This document shows positions 35,057 through 43,756 of a stretch of DNA of 64,000 nucleotides, piece by piece. The notes beneath the pieces were generated by a model. It made no database searches. It was not told the origin of the DNA and saw only the letters and a list, made by a program, of their open reading frames with translations. How positions within the stretch are numbered: the first letter of the stretch is position 1; the number at the start of each line of letters is the position of its first letter. The translations under genes and the position numbers were made by a program. This DNA comes from Acholeplasmataceae bacterium (GTDB lineage Bacteria > Bacillota_I > Bacilli_A > Acholeplasmatales > Acholeplasmataceae): contig JAUVXD010000006.1 in the NCBI GenBank assembly GCA_030603805.1, positions 58,327 through 122,326 on the forward strand. Reading direction: 5' to 3'.

Positions 35057-36325
35057 TTAAAATCTGTTTTTGTCAATCCATAGTCCAAGTGCTGGATTAG
35101 GCACATAAAAGATTTCTTCTCCATTTGGCATGATGTTCCATCCTGCTCTCAGTTTTTCTGGATCATAAATCTTAATCATTTCATCATAAGAAGCAGCTTT
35201 AAAATAAACACTTTCAATTTCTTCTTTGGTGATTTTCTTAACTGCATAGGTCACGGAAAACCGATTATCAGATGATCCGTGGATTAAATGTGCCGTGATA
35301 CCCATGTTATCTTTGAGCTCTTGGTTTGACTTAAAGAGTTCTAATACCTTAAGTCTTCCTTGATAACCATACTTTCGAATGAGTTCATCATTTTTCAAAT
35401 CTTCACCAAATTTTGATACACCTGGTGCAAGAATAATGAGTTCTCCTCCGTCAGCAATCGCCATTCTAGTCCGATAAACAGCTTTATTTCCAAGCCAAGT
35501 ACTTTTAAACTCTTTGGGTTCTAAATAAACAACACATTTTTTGATTGCTTTATCTAAAAAGTTTAAGTTCTTCTCTTGACATAATTCAATACCGAGTTCA
35601 AAACCTTTTCTTGACTCGCTAATATAAAGTCCATGGGTTTGTGTAACACCTTGTGGTGCCGTTGTCACTGTGAGTACAAATAATACAGGACGATGATTTA
35701 ACAGATGGGTCATTGCATAGTCAAATACTTTTCTAACTGGCGTATGATCTTTACCCATCATCCTTTCCATCCCATAAACAGCACCTAACATATGAGATTG
35801 ATTGATGATATTTTTGCCACCACAACCTACAAATAGATTTTTTGCATGATTGGCAATGCCTACAACTTCATGAGGCACAATCTGACCAATGGATATGACT
35901 AAATCATAGGTAGGATCCATGATGAGTTTATTGATTTGGACATCAATCGCTTGATCCCATAAACCTTCAGAAACTTCGAGTAAATAGGATTTAGGAACCT
36001 CGCCAATTGAGACCACATCTTCACGCCAATTATGGTAAATAAATGTCTCAAAAGGAATATCTCCAAACATTTCTTCACATTCTTCTTTGGTCATAGCTTC
36101 ATGTGTGCCCAAAGCAGGGAGTATATCGACATGAGCAAAATCCTTTAGTAGATGGTAGTAAAGATTGGTAATGTATCCTGCATTAGAGTAAAATCTGGTG
36201 AAATCTGGGGGTACAAGAAGAACTTTTTTAAGAGATTTTCCTTCAAGAGACTGCATGATAGCTTTCTTGATTTCTTCTGGTGTTAATCCTTCTTCTCTAT
36301 TGGACTTTAAAAATACCTCAGTCAT
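35057..36325 (-). CDS. LarA-superfamily nickel-pincer racemase/epimerase, candidate gluconate/mannonate 2-epimerase
   Basis: A 422-aa cytoplasmic enzyme of the lactate racemase superfamily. Visible catalytic features are DFTR (41-44) near the N-terminus, His75 in ALGTHE, His152 in IVPHEVVG, Lys162 in NHAKNLF (the position that binds the nickel-pincer nucleotide in LarA) and His178 in NQSHMLGA. The family interconverts 2-hydroxyacid epimers, and D-gluconate 2-epimerases are known within it. The gene ends a sugar-acid operon, 12 bases after uxuB, so a hexonate substrate is more likely than lactate. Cofactor genes larB, larC and larE are not in the window. Confidence 0.8.
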   Translation of the reverse strand: MTEVFLKSNREEGLTPEEIKKAIMQSLEGKSLKKVLLVPPDFTRFYSNAGYITNLYYHLLKDFAHVDILPALGTHEAMTKEECEEMFGDIPFETFIYHNWREDVVSIGEVPKSYLLEVSEGLWDQAIDVQINKLIMDPTYDLVISIGQIVPHEVVGIANHAKNLFVGCGGKNIINQSHMLGAVYGMERMMGKDHTPVRKVFDYAMTHLLNHRPVLFVLTVTTAPQGVTQTHGLYISESRKGFELGIELCQEKNLNFLDKAIKKCVVYLEPKEFKSTWLGNKAVYRTRMAIADGGELIILAPGVSKFGEDLKNDELIRKYGYQGRLKVLELFKSNQELKDNMGITAHLIHGSSDNRFSVTYAVKKITKEEIESVYFKAASYDEMIKIYDPEKLRAGWNIMPNGEEIFYVPNPALGLWIDKNRF

Positions 36326-36337
36326 ATCATCACCTCA

Positions 36338-37189
36338 TTAAACGCCAGAATAGGCTGAAAATCCACCATCAACTGGGACAACAATACCTGTAACAAACTG
36401 TGACTGTTTGGCGTCAATTAACCATAAAAGGGTTCCCACAAGTTCTTCAGGTTCTCCAAATCTTTTCATGGGAGTTCCAGCAATGATTTTATGTGATCTT
36501 GGGGTAAGTTTACCCTCTTCTGTAAAAAGAAGCGTTCTATTTTGTTCGGTTGCAAAAAAACCAGGTGCAAGTGCATTGACTCTAATACCGTGTTCCGCAA
36601 AATGGACACTCATCCATTTCGTGAAATTATTGATAGCAGCTTTTGCTGCTGAATATGCAGGGATTTTAGTCAGTGGATTAAAGGCACTCATGGAAGAAAT
36701 ATTTAGGATACTGCATCCAGACCGACCAATCATATCTTGAGCAAAGATTTGTGTTGGAATTAAAGTGCCTGTAAAATTGAGTCCAAATACATAATTAAAG
36801 CCTTCTAAATCTAGATTGAAGAAGTTTCGTTGATTTGGGTTATCAAATGTGTTTGGATTAAAATACTCATCAAATGTTGTGGCTTTAGGATCATTACCTC
36901 CAGCACCATTGATGAGAATATCGATAGGTCCAAAGGCTTGATTAATCACTACTTTTGCTTCTTCTATACTTGACTTATTTAATACATCTGCACTCATCGC
37001 TAATGCTTGATAACCCTCTGCTCTTATAGATTTTGCAAGCACTTCAGCTTTATCTAAAGAACGCCCTAATATAACAACTTTCCCGCCAGCTTGAGCAATG
37101 GCTTTCGAGAAATGACTCCCTAAAACACCAGCACCTCCGGTGACAACAACAACTTTATCTTTTAAATCAAAATGTAGTGGATAGTTCAT
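36338..37189 (-). CDS. uxuB: D-mannonate oxidoreductase (fructuronate reductase), SDR type
   Basis: NAD(P)-dependent short-chain dehydrogenase of 283 aa. The cofactor site is TGGAGVLG, the catalytic set is Ser-Tyr-Lys in NISSMSAFNPLTKIPAYSAAK, and the C-terminus PVDGGFSAYSGV is typical of the SDR mannonate oxidoreductases of Bacillus type. It reduces D-fructuronate to D-mannonate. It follows gnd by eight bases and precedes the larA-like gene. A related hexonate dehydrogenase activity remains possible. Confidence 0.85.
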   Translation of the reverse strand: MNYPLHFDLKDKVVVVTGGAGVLGSHFSKAIAQAGGKVVILGRSLDKAEVLAKSIRAEGYQALAMSADVLNKSSIEEAKVVINQAFGPIDILINGAGGNDPKATTFDEYFNPNTFDNPNQRNFFNLDLEGFNYVFGLNFTGTLIPTQIFAQDMIGRSGCSILNISSMSAFNPLTKIPAYSAAKAAINNFTKWMSVHFAEHGIRVNALAPGFFATEQNRTLLFTEEGKLTPRSHKIIAGTPMKRFGEPEELVGTLLWLIDAKQSQFVTGIVVPVDGGFSAYSGV

Positions 37190-37197
37190 AGTACCTC

Positions 37198-38652
37198 CTA
37201 CACATTGTATGTCGTTGAAGAAGTTTTTCCTCCGCGACCTGTCCAGTTGGTGTGGAAGAATTCTCCACGACCATGGTCTGTGCGTTCATAGGTATGTGCG
37301 CCAAAATAGTCTCTTTGAGCTTGAAGTAAGTTTGCGGGTAAGTTTTCAGTTTTATAAGAATCAAAATAATTAAGTGCTGCAGACATTGCTGGTGTTGGAA
37401 TACCATTTAAAACAGCTGTTGAAATAACTTTTCTCCAAGAATCCTGCATGTTTTCCATGACATCTTTAAAATATGGATCAAGCAATAAATTCGTGAGTAC
37501 GCGATTTTGATCAAAGGCTTCTTTAATCTTGCTTAAGAACACCGAACGAATAATACATCCGCCACGCCACATTAAGGCAATACCACCATAATTTAAGTTC
37601 CAATTGTTGGTTTTAGCGGCTGCAGCCATAAGCGCATATCCTTGTGCATAGGAAACAATTTTTGCAGCGTAAAGTGCTTTTCTGATATCTTCAATAAAGG
37701 CTTTCTTATCCCCTTTAAAGGTGATTGGTGTTTGTTTGAAGACCTTGGATGCAACCATACGTTCATCTTTGAGTGCTGAAATGAATCTTGCATAAACTGC
37801 TTCAGTAATTAAAGTGAGTGGTACTGAGTCTTCAAGTGATGCAACTGCAGTCCATTTACCTGTTCCTTTTTGTCCTGCTGTATCTAAAATCTTATCAATT
37901 AATGGACTTCCATCTATATCTTTAAAACTTAAGATATCTCCTGTAATTTCAATTAAATAACTATCAAGTTCTGTCTTGTTCCAGGCTTTAAAGATATCAG
38001 CCATCTCATCTGCTGAAAGTTTTAAAACATTACGCATTAAATGATAGGCTTCAGTGATTAATTGGATATCACCATATTCGATGCCGTTATGAACCATTTT
38101 AACAAAGTGTCCAGCACCATCTTCTCCAACCCAATCACAGCACACATCGCCACCTTCAACTTTAGCAGCGATCGCTTGAAAAATAGGTTTAACAAATGGC
38201 CATGCTTTATTGGAGCCACCTGGCATAATGGATGGTCCTAAGAGTGCGCCTTCTTCACCACCAGAAACACCTGTGCCAATGTAATATAATCCTTTTGATT
38301 CAACATACTTCGTACGTCTTACAGTATCTGGATAATGGGAATTTCCACCATCGATAATAATATCACCAGCTTCTAAAAGTGGAATGAGTTGTTCAATCAC
38401 TTGATCGACTGGATCTCCTGCTTTAATCATCATCATGACTTTTCTTGGTTTTTCAAGAGAATCCACAAGTTCTTTTAAATCAGATGTCCCGATAATGGGT
38501 AAATTTTTGGCTCTGCCATTTAAGAATTCATCGACTCGCGATTTTTGACGTGCATGAGCAGTCACTTGAAAACCTTTGGATGCCATATTGAGTACGAGGT
38601 TTTCTCCCATAACTGCTAAACCTGTTAAGCCTATATCTGATAGTTTTTTCAT
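37198..38652 (-). CDS. gnd: 6-phosphogluconate dehydrogenase, decarboxylating
   Basis: A 484-aa enzyme converting 6-phosphogluconate to ribulose 5-phosphate and CO2. An N-terminal Rossmann site (GLTGLAVMGENLVLNMA), the Gnd signature GTGVSGGEEGALLGPSIMPGG, the catalytic Lys/Asn segment GAGHFVKMVHNGIEY and the C-terminal block LLQAQRDYFGAHTYERTD are present. The start at 38652 has AGGAG six bases upstream; an ATG directly before is also possible. It lies inside the sugar-acid operon, not with other pentose phosphate genes, which suggests the operon produces 6-phosphogluconate. Confidence 0.95.
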   Translation of the reverse strand: MKKLSDIGLTGLAVMGENLVLNMASKGFQVTAHARQKSRVDEFLNGRAKNLPIIGTSDLKELVDSLEKPRKVMMMIKAGDPVDQVIEQLIPLLEAGDIIIDGGNSHYPDTVRRTKYVESKGLYYIGTGVSGGEEGALLGPSIMPGGSNKAWPFVKPIFQAIAAKVEGGDVCCDWVGEDGAGHFVKMVHNGIEYGDIQLITEAYHLMRNVLKLSADEMADIFKAWNKTELDSYLIEITGDILSFKDIDGSPLIDKILDTAGQKGTGKWTAVASLEDSVPLTLITEAVYARFISALKDERMVASKVFKQTPITFKGDKKAFIEDIRKALYAAKIVSYAQGYALMAAAAKTNNWNLNYGGIALMWRGGCIIRSVFLSKIKEAFDQNRVLTNLLLDPYFKDVMENMQDSWRKVISTAVLNGIPTPAMSAALNYFDSYKTENLPANLLQAQRDYFGAHTYERTDHGRGEFFHTNWTGRGGKTSSTTYNV

Positions 38653-38663
38653 CATAATCTCCT

Positions 38664-39737
38664 TTATCTTTTCACTCTCGCATTGCCTTCCCAGATGCTC
38701 CAAACTTGTTCTTCATCTTGAGGTAATGCAAAATCTTCAATCATCGTTACAGCAAGTGCACCTGTAGCCCAGCCAAATTGTGCACATTTTTCTGATGGCC
38801 AACCTTTAAGAAAACCGTAAAGAAGTCCTCCAACAAAACCATCGCCACCACCAATACGGTCAAGTACTTGAATCGGTCTTGGTTTAATCACTGTCCACGT
38901 GTCACCATCTAAAAGGATCGCTCCCCAATGATGTTCATTGGCATTTTCAACTTCACGGAGTGTTGTTGCATAAGTAGATGCATTAGGATATGCTTTTTTG
39001 ACATTCATGATTAAACCTTTGAATGATTCAATTTCATCACCGATATTTTTTCCACCAGCTTCTGGGCCTAAAATACCTAAGGCCAGTTGGAAATCTTCTT
39101 CATTTCCAATTAAGATATCGGAAACGCTAGCAATTTCTTTGAAAATTTGAGATAATTCATCTTTTCTGTTTTTCCAAAAAGATGCTCGATAGTTGAGGTC
39201 AAATGATATTTTAGTACCAAATTGTTTTGCATATCGTGCAAGTTCTAAACAAAATTGGCCTGTTTCAGGAGATAATGCAGCAATCAAACCCGACAAATGT
39301 AGGAGTTGAACACCTTCAGTGTTAAAGATTCTATTTAAGTCAAAATCTTTTAAGTTGAGGGTTCTTCCTACTTCTCCTGCACGATCATTTTGAACACGAG
39401 GTCCTCTAAGTCCATATCCAGAATCTGCGATATTGAACTGATGACGATATCCCCATGGTCCACCTTGTTCAACTTCAACACCTTCGTATTGAATATGTCT
39501 TTTCATTAAATCGTTTTTAATGATTTGAGCAATTGGACTATCTTTAACAAAGGTGGTGAGCACTTTCGTCTTTAAGCCAAGAGCTGCTGCAACACTCATC
39601 ACATTGGTTTCAGCACTGCTTGCTTTTAAATGAAAGAGTTCTGATGTATGAACAGGCTGTCTATTGATTGGTGTTAACCGAACACCCATCGATGATGGAA
39701 CAATCATCGCGTATTGATATTTCTCTCTAAATTTCAT
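38664..39737 (-). CDS. kdgK: PfkB-family sugar-acid kinase (KDG kinase-like)
   Basis: Ribokinase-fold enzyme of 357 aa. The C-terminal ATP/anion-hole motif is DRIGGGDGFVGGLLYGF with catalytic Asp; the substrate half shows SSAETNVMSVAAALG and SFDLNYRASFWKNR. It resembles 2-keto-3-deoxygluconate kinases, so that name is the first choice. The operon lacks mannonate dehydratase and KDPG aldolase but holds gnd, so phosphorylation of gluconate, or another aldonate, is the alternative. The gnd ribosome site abuts its stop codon. Confidence 0.78.
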   Translation of the reverse strand: MKFREKYQYAMIVPSSMGVRLTPINRQPVHTSELFHLKASSAETNVMSVAAALGLKTKVLTTFVKDSPIAQIIKNDLMKRHIQYEGVEVEQGGPWGYRHQFNIADSGYGLRGPRVQNDRAGEVGRTLNLKDFDLNRIFNTEGVQLLHLSGLIAALSPETGQFCLELARYAKQFGTKISFDLNYRASFWKNRKDELSQIFKEIASVSDILIGNEEDFQLALGILGPEAGGKNIGDEIESFKGLIMNVKKAYPNASTYATTLREVENANEHHWGAILLDGDTWTVIKPRPIQVLDRIGGGDGFVGGLLYGFLKGWPSEKCAQFGWATGALAVTMIEDFALPQDEEQVWSIWEGNARVKR

Positions 39738-39761
39738 GAATTTGACCTCGCTTCGATTCTA

Positions 39762-41246
39762 TTATACTAAAAAACCTTGATATAGAAGTTGAAGATGTTT
39801 ACCAATGTGCTCATAGAGCATATCTGAATAAACAGATGCATTTTCTCTCCAAAGTTGATAAAGCTTGTTTTTAAAGACAAATTCCCCTTGTTCATTCTGA
39901 TGGTTTAGGATAAAACCATAGGTAATATGAATCAATTGTCTTGCATCATTTTGTTTAAATAGATTGACTAATTCTTCATCCTTAAGGGTATCAATATTTG
40001 GAATTTTGTTTAAGTCTGTTGTGACATGATAAAATTTTTGAGCTTCAGGAAACATTGAAAGTGCGTATTTATGAATGGCACGATAAAGCGAAGGATTTGA
40101 TGCAGCAACTGCACGCATTGCTTCAAGCCAGTTCGTTCCTGCTGTTTTGACGTGGAAATGTCCTTTTGTATATTTGCCAACTAAAGAGAAAATTGAAAAT
40201 TTATCAGATCCAGAATGAATGGATAATTTGTATCCAAACTTTCTTGCAATGGCTGCATGAATCTTCAGTTCTTCTTCAAACTGTTTAACATCTCCAATGT
40301 AATCTACACCTTTTTGGAACTCACCACAAAATCTAGGTGCCATGGTATCGAGTTTAACCCCTTTTAAGGTGAGTTCATTTGCAACAAAGAAATGTTGTGT
40401 CGGAGTCGTTGGTGTTGCAGTTTCATCAATAGAGATTTCAAAATTGGCATTTGCTTTCTTTTCAATAAAATACGTTTGATAAATGGAGGCAGCAAATTCT
40501 ATAGCCTTACCATAAACTAAAACATTTCTTTTAAGTTCTTCTTCATCAAATGTGACTGACATGCCTTCAATCTCGAAATTTTTATTTAAGTATCTTTCTT
40601 TTAAAACGCCTGAAAGTGTGCAGTTTTCATCAACTTCTTTTGCACTCATGTTTGAAATATCGTTACGAATATGATCACTACAGTCTAAGGTAATCATAGT
40701 AAATCCTAAGCCTAATGCATACTCAATATCTTCAGGCTTCTTTAAGTGATCGCCATCTGCACCAAATCCATCATGATAGCCTTCTTTAAATACAGCAAAA
40801 CTTGCTGCATCTAAAACATCACTATAAGTTCTATTGGTTAGATTTAATTCACGAATCGATTGCTGTGCTAAAATAGGGTAAGCATCATATTCTTTAAACA
40901 CTCTTAAATGTCCTGGACCTGCAATACCTAAGCGATCACCAAGACCAAAACTGCGTTCAGCTTGTAATACTGGTATCGGTTTTGTAAATGGGAAAAGTTC
41001 TCTAAGCACTTTTCCATTATGATGAGATAATGGTGCTTTAACTGCTTGTATTTGATTTGAAACAAATGCATCGCCTTCAAACTTTGAAGCATATGGACCT
41101 GCTGCAATCAAATAGTCTTGTTCTGAGCCTTGAATCATAAACACCCATGTGTCATGAGCAAAATGAATAGAGTTTTCGTATACACCGAGCTTAAGTGCGA
41201 GTTCAGTGTTTGGTAGTGATTGAATAAATTGATTCAAATTAGACAT
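39762..41246 (-). CDS. uxaE: Tagaturonate epimerase (UxaE family)
   Basis: A 494-aa enzyme matching the tagaturonate-fructuronate epimerase family known from Thermotoga. Conserved stretches are FGLGDRLGIAGPGHLRVFK, DGFGADGDHLKKPEDI, ITLDCSDHI, FVANELTLKGVKLDTMAPRF, KLSIHSGSDKFSIF and HVKTAGTNWLEA, with many His/Asp/Glu that could bind metal. It links galacturonate catabolism to the fructuronate branch. It is the first gene after the operon promoter, with AGGAG ribosome site. No uronate isomerase (UxaC) lies in the window. Confidence 0.9.
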   Translation of the reverse strand: MSNLNQFIQSLPNTELALKLGVYENSIHFAHDTWVFMIQGSEQDYLIAAGPYASKFEGDAFVSNQIQAVKAPLSHHNGKVLRELFPFTKPIPVLQAERSFGLGDRLGIAGPGHLRVFKEYDAYPILAQQSIRELNLTNRTYSDVLDAASFAVFKEGYHDGFGADGDHLKKPEDIEYALGLGFTMITLDCSDHIRNDISNMSAKEVDENCTLSGVLKERYLNKNFEIEGMSVTFDEEELKRNVLVYGKAIEFAASIYQTYFIEKKANANFEISIDETATPTTPTQHFFVANELTLKGVKLDTMAPRFCGEFQKGVDYIGDVKQFEEELKIHAAIARKFGYKLSIHSGSDKFSIFSLVGKYTKGHFHVKTAGTNWLEAMRAVAASNPSLYRAIHKYALSMFPEAQKFYHVTTDLNKIPNIDTLKDEELVNLFKQNDARQLIHITYGFILNHQNEQGEFVFKNKLYQLWRENASVYSDMLYEHIGKHLQLLYQGFLV

Positions 41247-41323
41247 GATAAAATCTCCTTAAATTGATTTTTACAGCAAAAAAGTGTGATTATCATCAAG
41301 ATGTCTCGATAATCGTTTTTGCT

Positions 41324-41355
41324 ATACCGTACGCTATGTTGGACGGCGTCCGTAT
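41324..41355. promoter_or_regulatory. Operator-like inverted repeat at the start of the sugar-acid operon
   Basis: ATACCGTACGC (41324-41334) and GCGTCCGTAT (41346-41355) form an imperfect inverted repeat, with a near-perfect inner palindrome GGACGGCGTCC (41341-41351). It covers about +1 to +32 of the predicted transcript, where a repressor would block. The GC-rich site stands out in AT-rich DNA. Its regulator is not encoded here. Confidence 0.55.
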
Positions 41356-41362
41356 ATATATA

Positions 41363-41392
41363 ATTATAGCATATAATATATATAGGTGTCAA
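41363..41392 (-). promoter_or_regulatory. Consensus promoter of the sugar-acid operon
   Basis: TTGACA (41387-41392) and TATAAT (41363-41368) with an 18-base AT-only-like spacer on the minus strand. The rest of the divergent spacer to 41619 has no gene; I see no clear promoter for the plus-strand gene. Confidence 0.8.
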
Positions 41393-41619
41393 CGCTTACA
41401 TTGGGTTATATCCAGGCTCAAATTTGTTAAGTTGTAATCATTGAGTTTGTAGAGACTTTGATCTAGTCATTTTGCTTCATGTGAAGTTAAAATCACCTTA
41501 TCATTCTTTATGTCAATTTTTGATACACATGTACTGATTTCAGGCGTATAATAAAAGTAAATAACACTAGAAGAAGGCAGCATGTGCAATGCTGGCCTTT
41601 TTATTAGTGGGGTGAACAA

Positions 41620-43272
41620 ATGAAATCTTTTCTTAAAGTTCTGTTTTTCTTTATTTTTTTATACGCATTGAGTGGCTGTAATGACCCAAGTGAACAAACT
41701 TTACCCTCTGATCCAACACCACCCATTGAGCAAGTCATTGTGTATTTTGAATCTAATGGTGGTACACCGATCTTTCCCGTAACTATTACAGAATCCACCT
41801 TGACTCAAGATTTACCTTTGCCTACTAAGGAAGGTCATGCTTTTATCGGATGGTTCTTAGATTCGAGCTTGACAACACCTTCAAGTCAAATCCTGTTAAT
41901 GAGTGAAACCATAACACTTTACGCGAAATGGGAAATCAAATCTTACCAAATCACCTTTGAAATGGGTGGCAACGGTCATCTAGATCCACTCATAATTCCT
42001 TTTGGAAGTATCATCGATATTGAAACGCCTGTTTACCCAGGATTTTCATTTGAAGGATGGTTTTATGATCAAGACTTTTTATTACCTTTTGAAGAAACAA
42101 CCATGCCTGCACTCAATCTCACACTCTATCCTAGATGGCAATATCTTTTTCAAATGAGACTTACAAATCTTGGAGATTTAGAAGATGTGATCTCATATCA
42201 TAAACCTGGAACACCTCTTGTGGAACCTGAAATTCCAGTCAGAGATCATCTGATATTCATGGGATGGTACGATGGGTTTGGTGCATAAACACCTTTTGAG
42301 TTTGGAAACATGCCCGATAAGTATCTATACTTAATCGCTGATTGGATGACACCAGGTCTTATATTTGAACTTTCGGATGATGAGTTAGGTTATGAGGTAA
42401 GTGTTGGCGATGCCATCACTGAAGATCACGTATATATTCCAAGAAATTACATGGGTAAACCAGTGATTAAGATTGCAGATTATGGGTTTAGAGATGCAAA
42501 GATGTCTCATATAGACTTGCCAACAACTTTGATTGAAATCGGAAATTTTGCATTTCTTGATGCTCATTTAATAGAACGTATTGTGATGTATTGGCGTGTC
42601 AATAAGATTGGAAACTCTGTTTTTCGTTCCTGTTACGCTTTATCTGAAATCGACATGTTTGGAAGTTCAGATAACTATTCAGCTGTTGACGGCATTCTTT
42701 ATACATCCGATTATAAAACTTTGGTTCGATATCCCATAGGAAAAACTAACATCAAAGATTATGTATTACCCGATTACGTTGAAACCATTGAAGCTGATGC
42801 ATTTTCTGAAGTGAGCTTTACTTCATTTACATTTGGTTCTGGAATCAAAACCATTAAAACATATGCTTTTTATCGCACAAAAGATGTTGAGCATTTAAGT
42901 ATTCCTGATCATGTAACTACAATCGAGTACTATGCATTTAGAGAATTCGCAAGCCTTAAATCAATTACATTAGGTAGTGGAATCACAGAAATCAGCAGTT
43001 ATGTCTTTGATTCTTGTCTTTCACTTGAATCCATCATCATCCCTTTCAACATTAATTTTATAGGTTATGGGGCTTTCTATTTCTGTTCAAATCTAACCAA
43101 TGTCTATATTTTAAGAACATCAGTTGATACACTGATTGGAGGTTCACTCTTCATGTTCGCGAATACACCATCTTCCATGAAAATTAATTTTATAGATCAT
43201 CAAACACTTGAACTTTATAAAGTAGCTTATCATTGGAGCAGTTACGCATCAAAAATGCAAGTTAAACCCTAA
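41620..43272 (+). pseudogene. InlB-repeat and leucine-rich-repeat lipoprotein gene interrupted by an in-frame TAA
   Basis: Two open stretches (41620-42288 and 42310-43272) are in the same frame, separated only by TAA at 42286-42288. Joined, they encode about 550 residues. A lipoprotein signal (ALSGC) is followed by InlB B-repeats with YAKW and YPRW boxes. The third repeat, starting MGWYDGFGA, is cut by the stop and resumes as TPFEFG to end in YLYLIADW. A BspA-type LRR_5 domain follows, with IDLPTTLIEIGNFAF, LSIPDHVTTIEYYAF and ITLGSGITEI. The second half has no ribosome site. A nonsense mutation, read-through or a sequencing error could explain it. Confidence 0.8.
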
Positions 43273-43283
43273 AATGAAAAAAC

Positions 43284-43335
43284 AACTAAAAAAGGCAGTC
43301 TCATTTTATTTAAAGTGTGAGATTGCCTTTTTTAT
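43284..43335. terminator. Bidirectional terminator between the LRR lipoprotein gene and arsC
   Basis: A long stem (43291-43303 and 43318-43330, one mismatch) is flanked by A and T runs, serving both convergent units. Confidence 0.85.
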
Positions 43336-43336
43336 T

Positions 43337-43756
43337 TTATTTTAAATCGATTTCTTTTTGTTCGATCTTTTTCTTAAGTAAAAGTAGTTTTTCTTTAATC
43401 AGTTCAGCAGTCTTCATGAACTCTGACTCTGGTAGTCCAGAGGGATCATCTAATCCCCAATCCTCACGATACTGGGTTGGAATAAAAGGACATTCAACAT
43501 TACAGCCCATCGTGACTAATATATCTAACTCTTGGGGTAGATCATCAATAAGTTTTGATTTTTGAGTTAAATTTATGTCTACATCATAAAGTTTTTTTAT
43601 GATTTTCACTGCATCTTGATTAATCTGAGGCTTTGTTTCGGTTCCGGCACTATAGGCTTCAAAAAAATCTGAAGCTAACTTCTTTGTAATGGCTTCAGCC
43701 ATTTGACTTCGACAGCTGTTATGAACACATACATAGGCAATTTTAAATTTTTTCAT
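43337..43756 (-). CDS. arsC: Arsenate reductase, thioredoxin-coupled type
   Basis: A 139-aa enzyme of low-molecular-weight phosphatase fold reducing arsenate to arsenite. The P-loop is CVHNSCR (Cys10 to Arg16, CX5R) and the redox pair is in MGCNVECP, as in the Bacillus/Staphylococcus type regenerated by thioredoxin. DPSGLPESEF carries the general-acid Asp. Last gene of the ars operon; it overlaps acr3 by 14 bases. Confidence 0.94.
   Translation of the reverse strand: MKKFKIAYVCVHNSCRSQMAEAITKKLASDFFEAYSAGTETKPQINQDAVKIIKKLYDVDINLTQKSKLIDDLPQELDILVTMGCNVECPFIPTQYREDWGLDDPSGLPESEFMKTAELIKEKLLLLKKKIEQKEIDLK

Noticed and set aside
41400..41619. Riboswitch or small RNA in the spacer before the LRR lipoprotein gene
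   Set aside because: No stable helices or terminator were found; only weak AT-rich pairing.
42286..42288. Recoded stop (selenocysteine or pyrrolysine) in the LRR lipoprotein gene
   Set aside because: The codon is TAA, not TGA or TAG, and no stem-loop of the needed kind follows.
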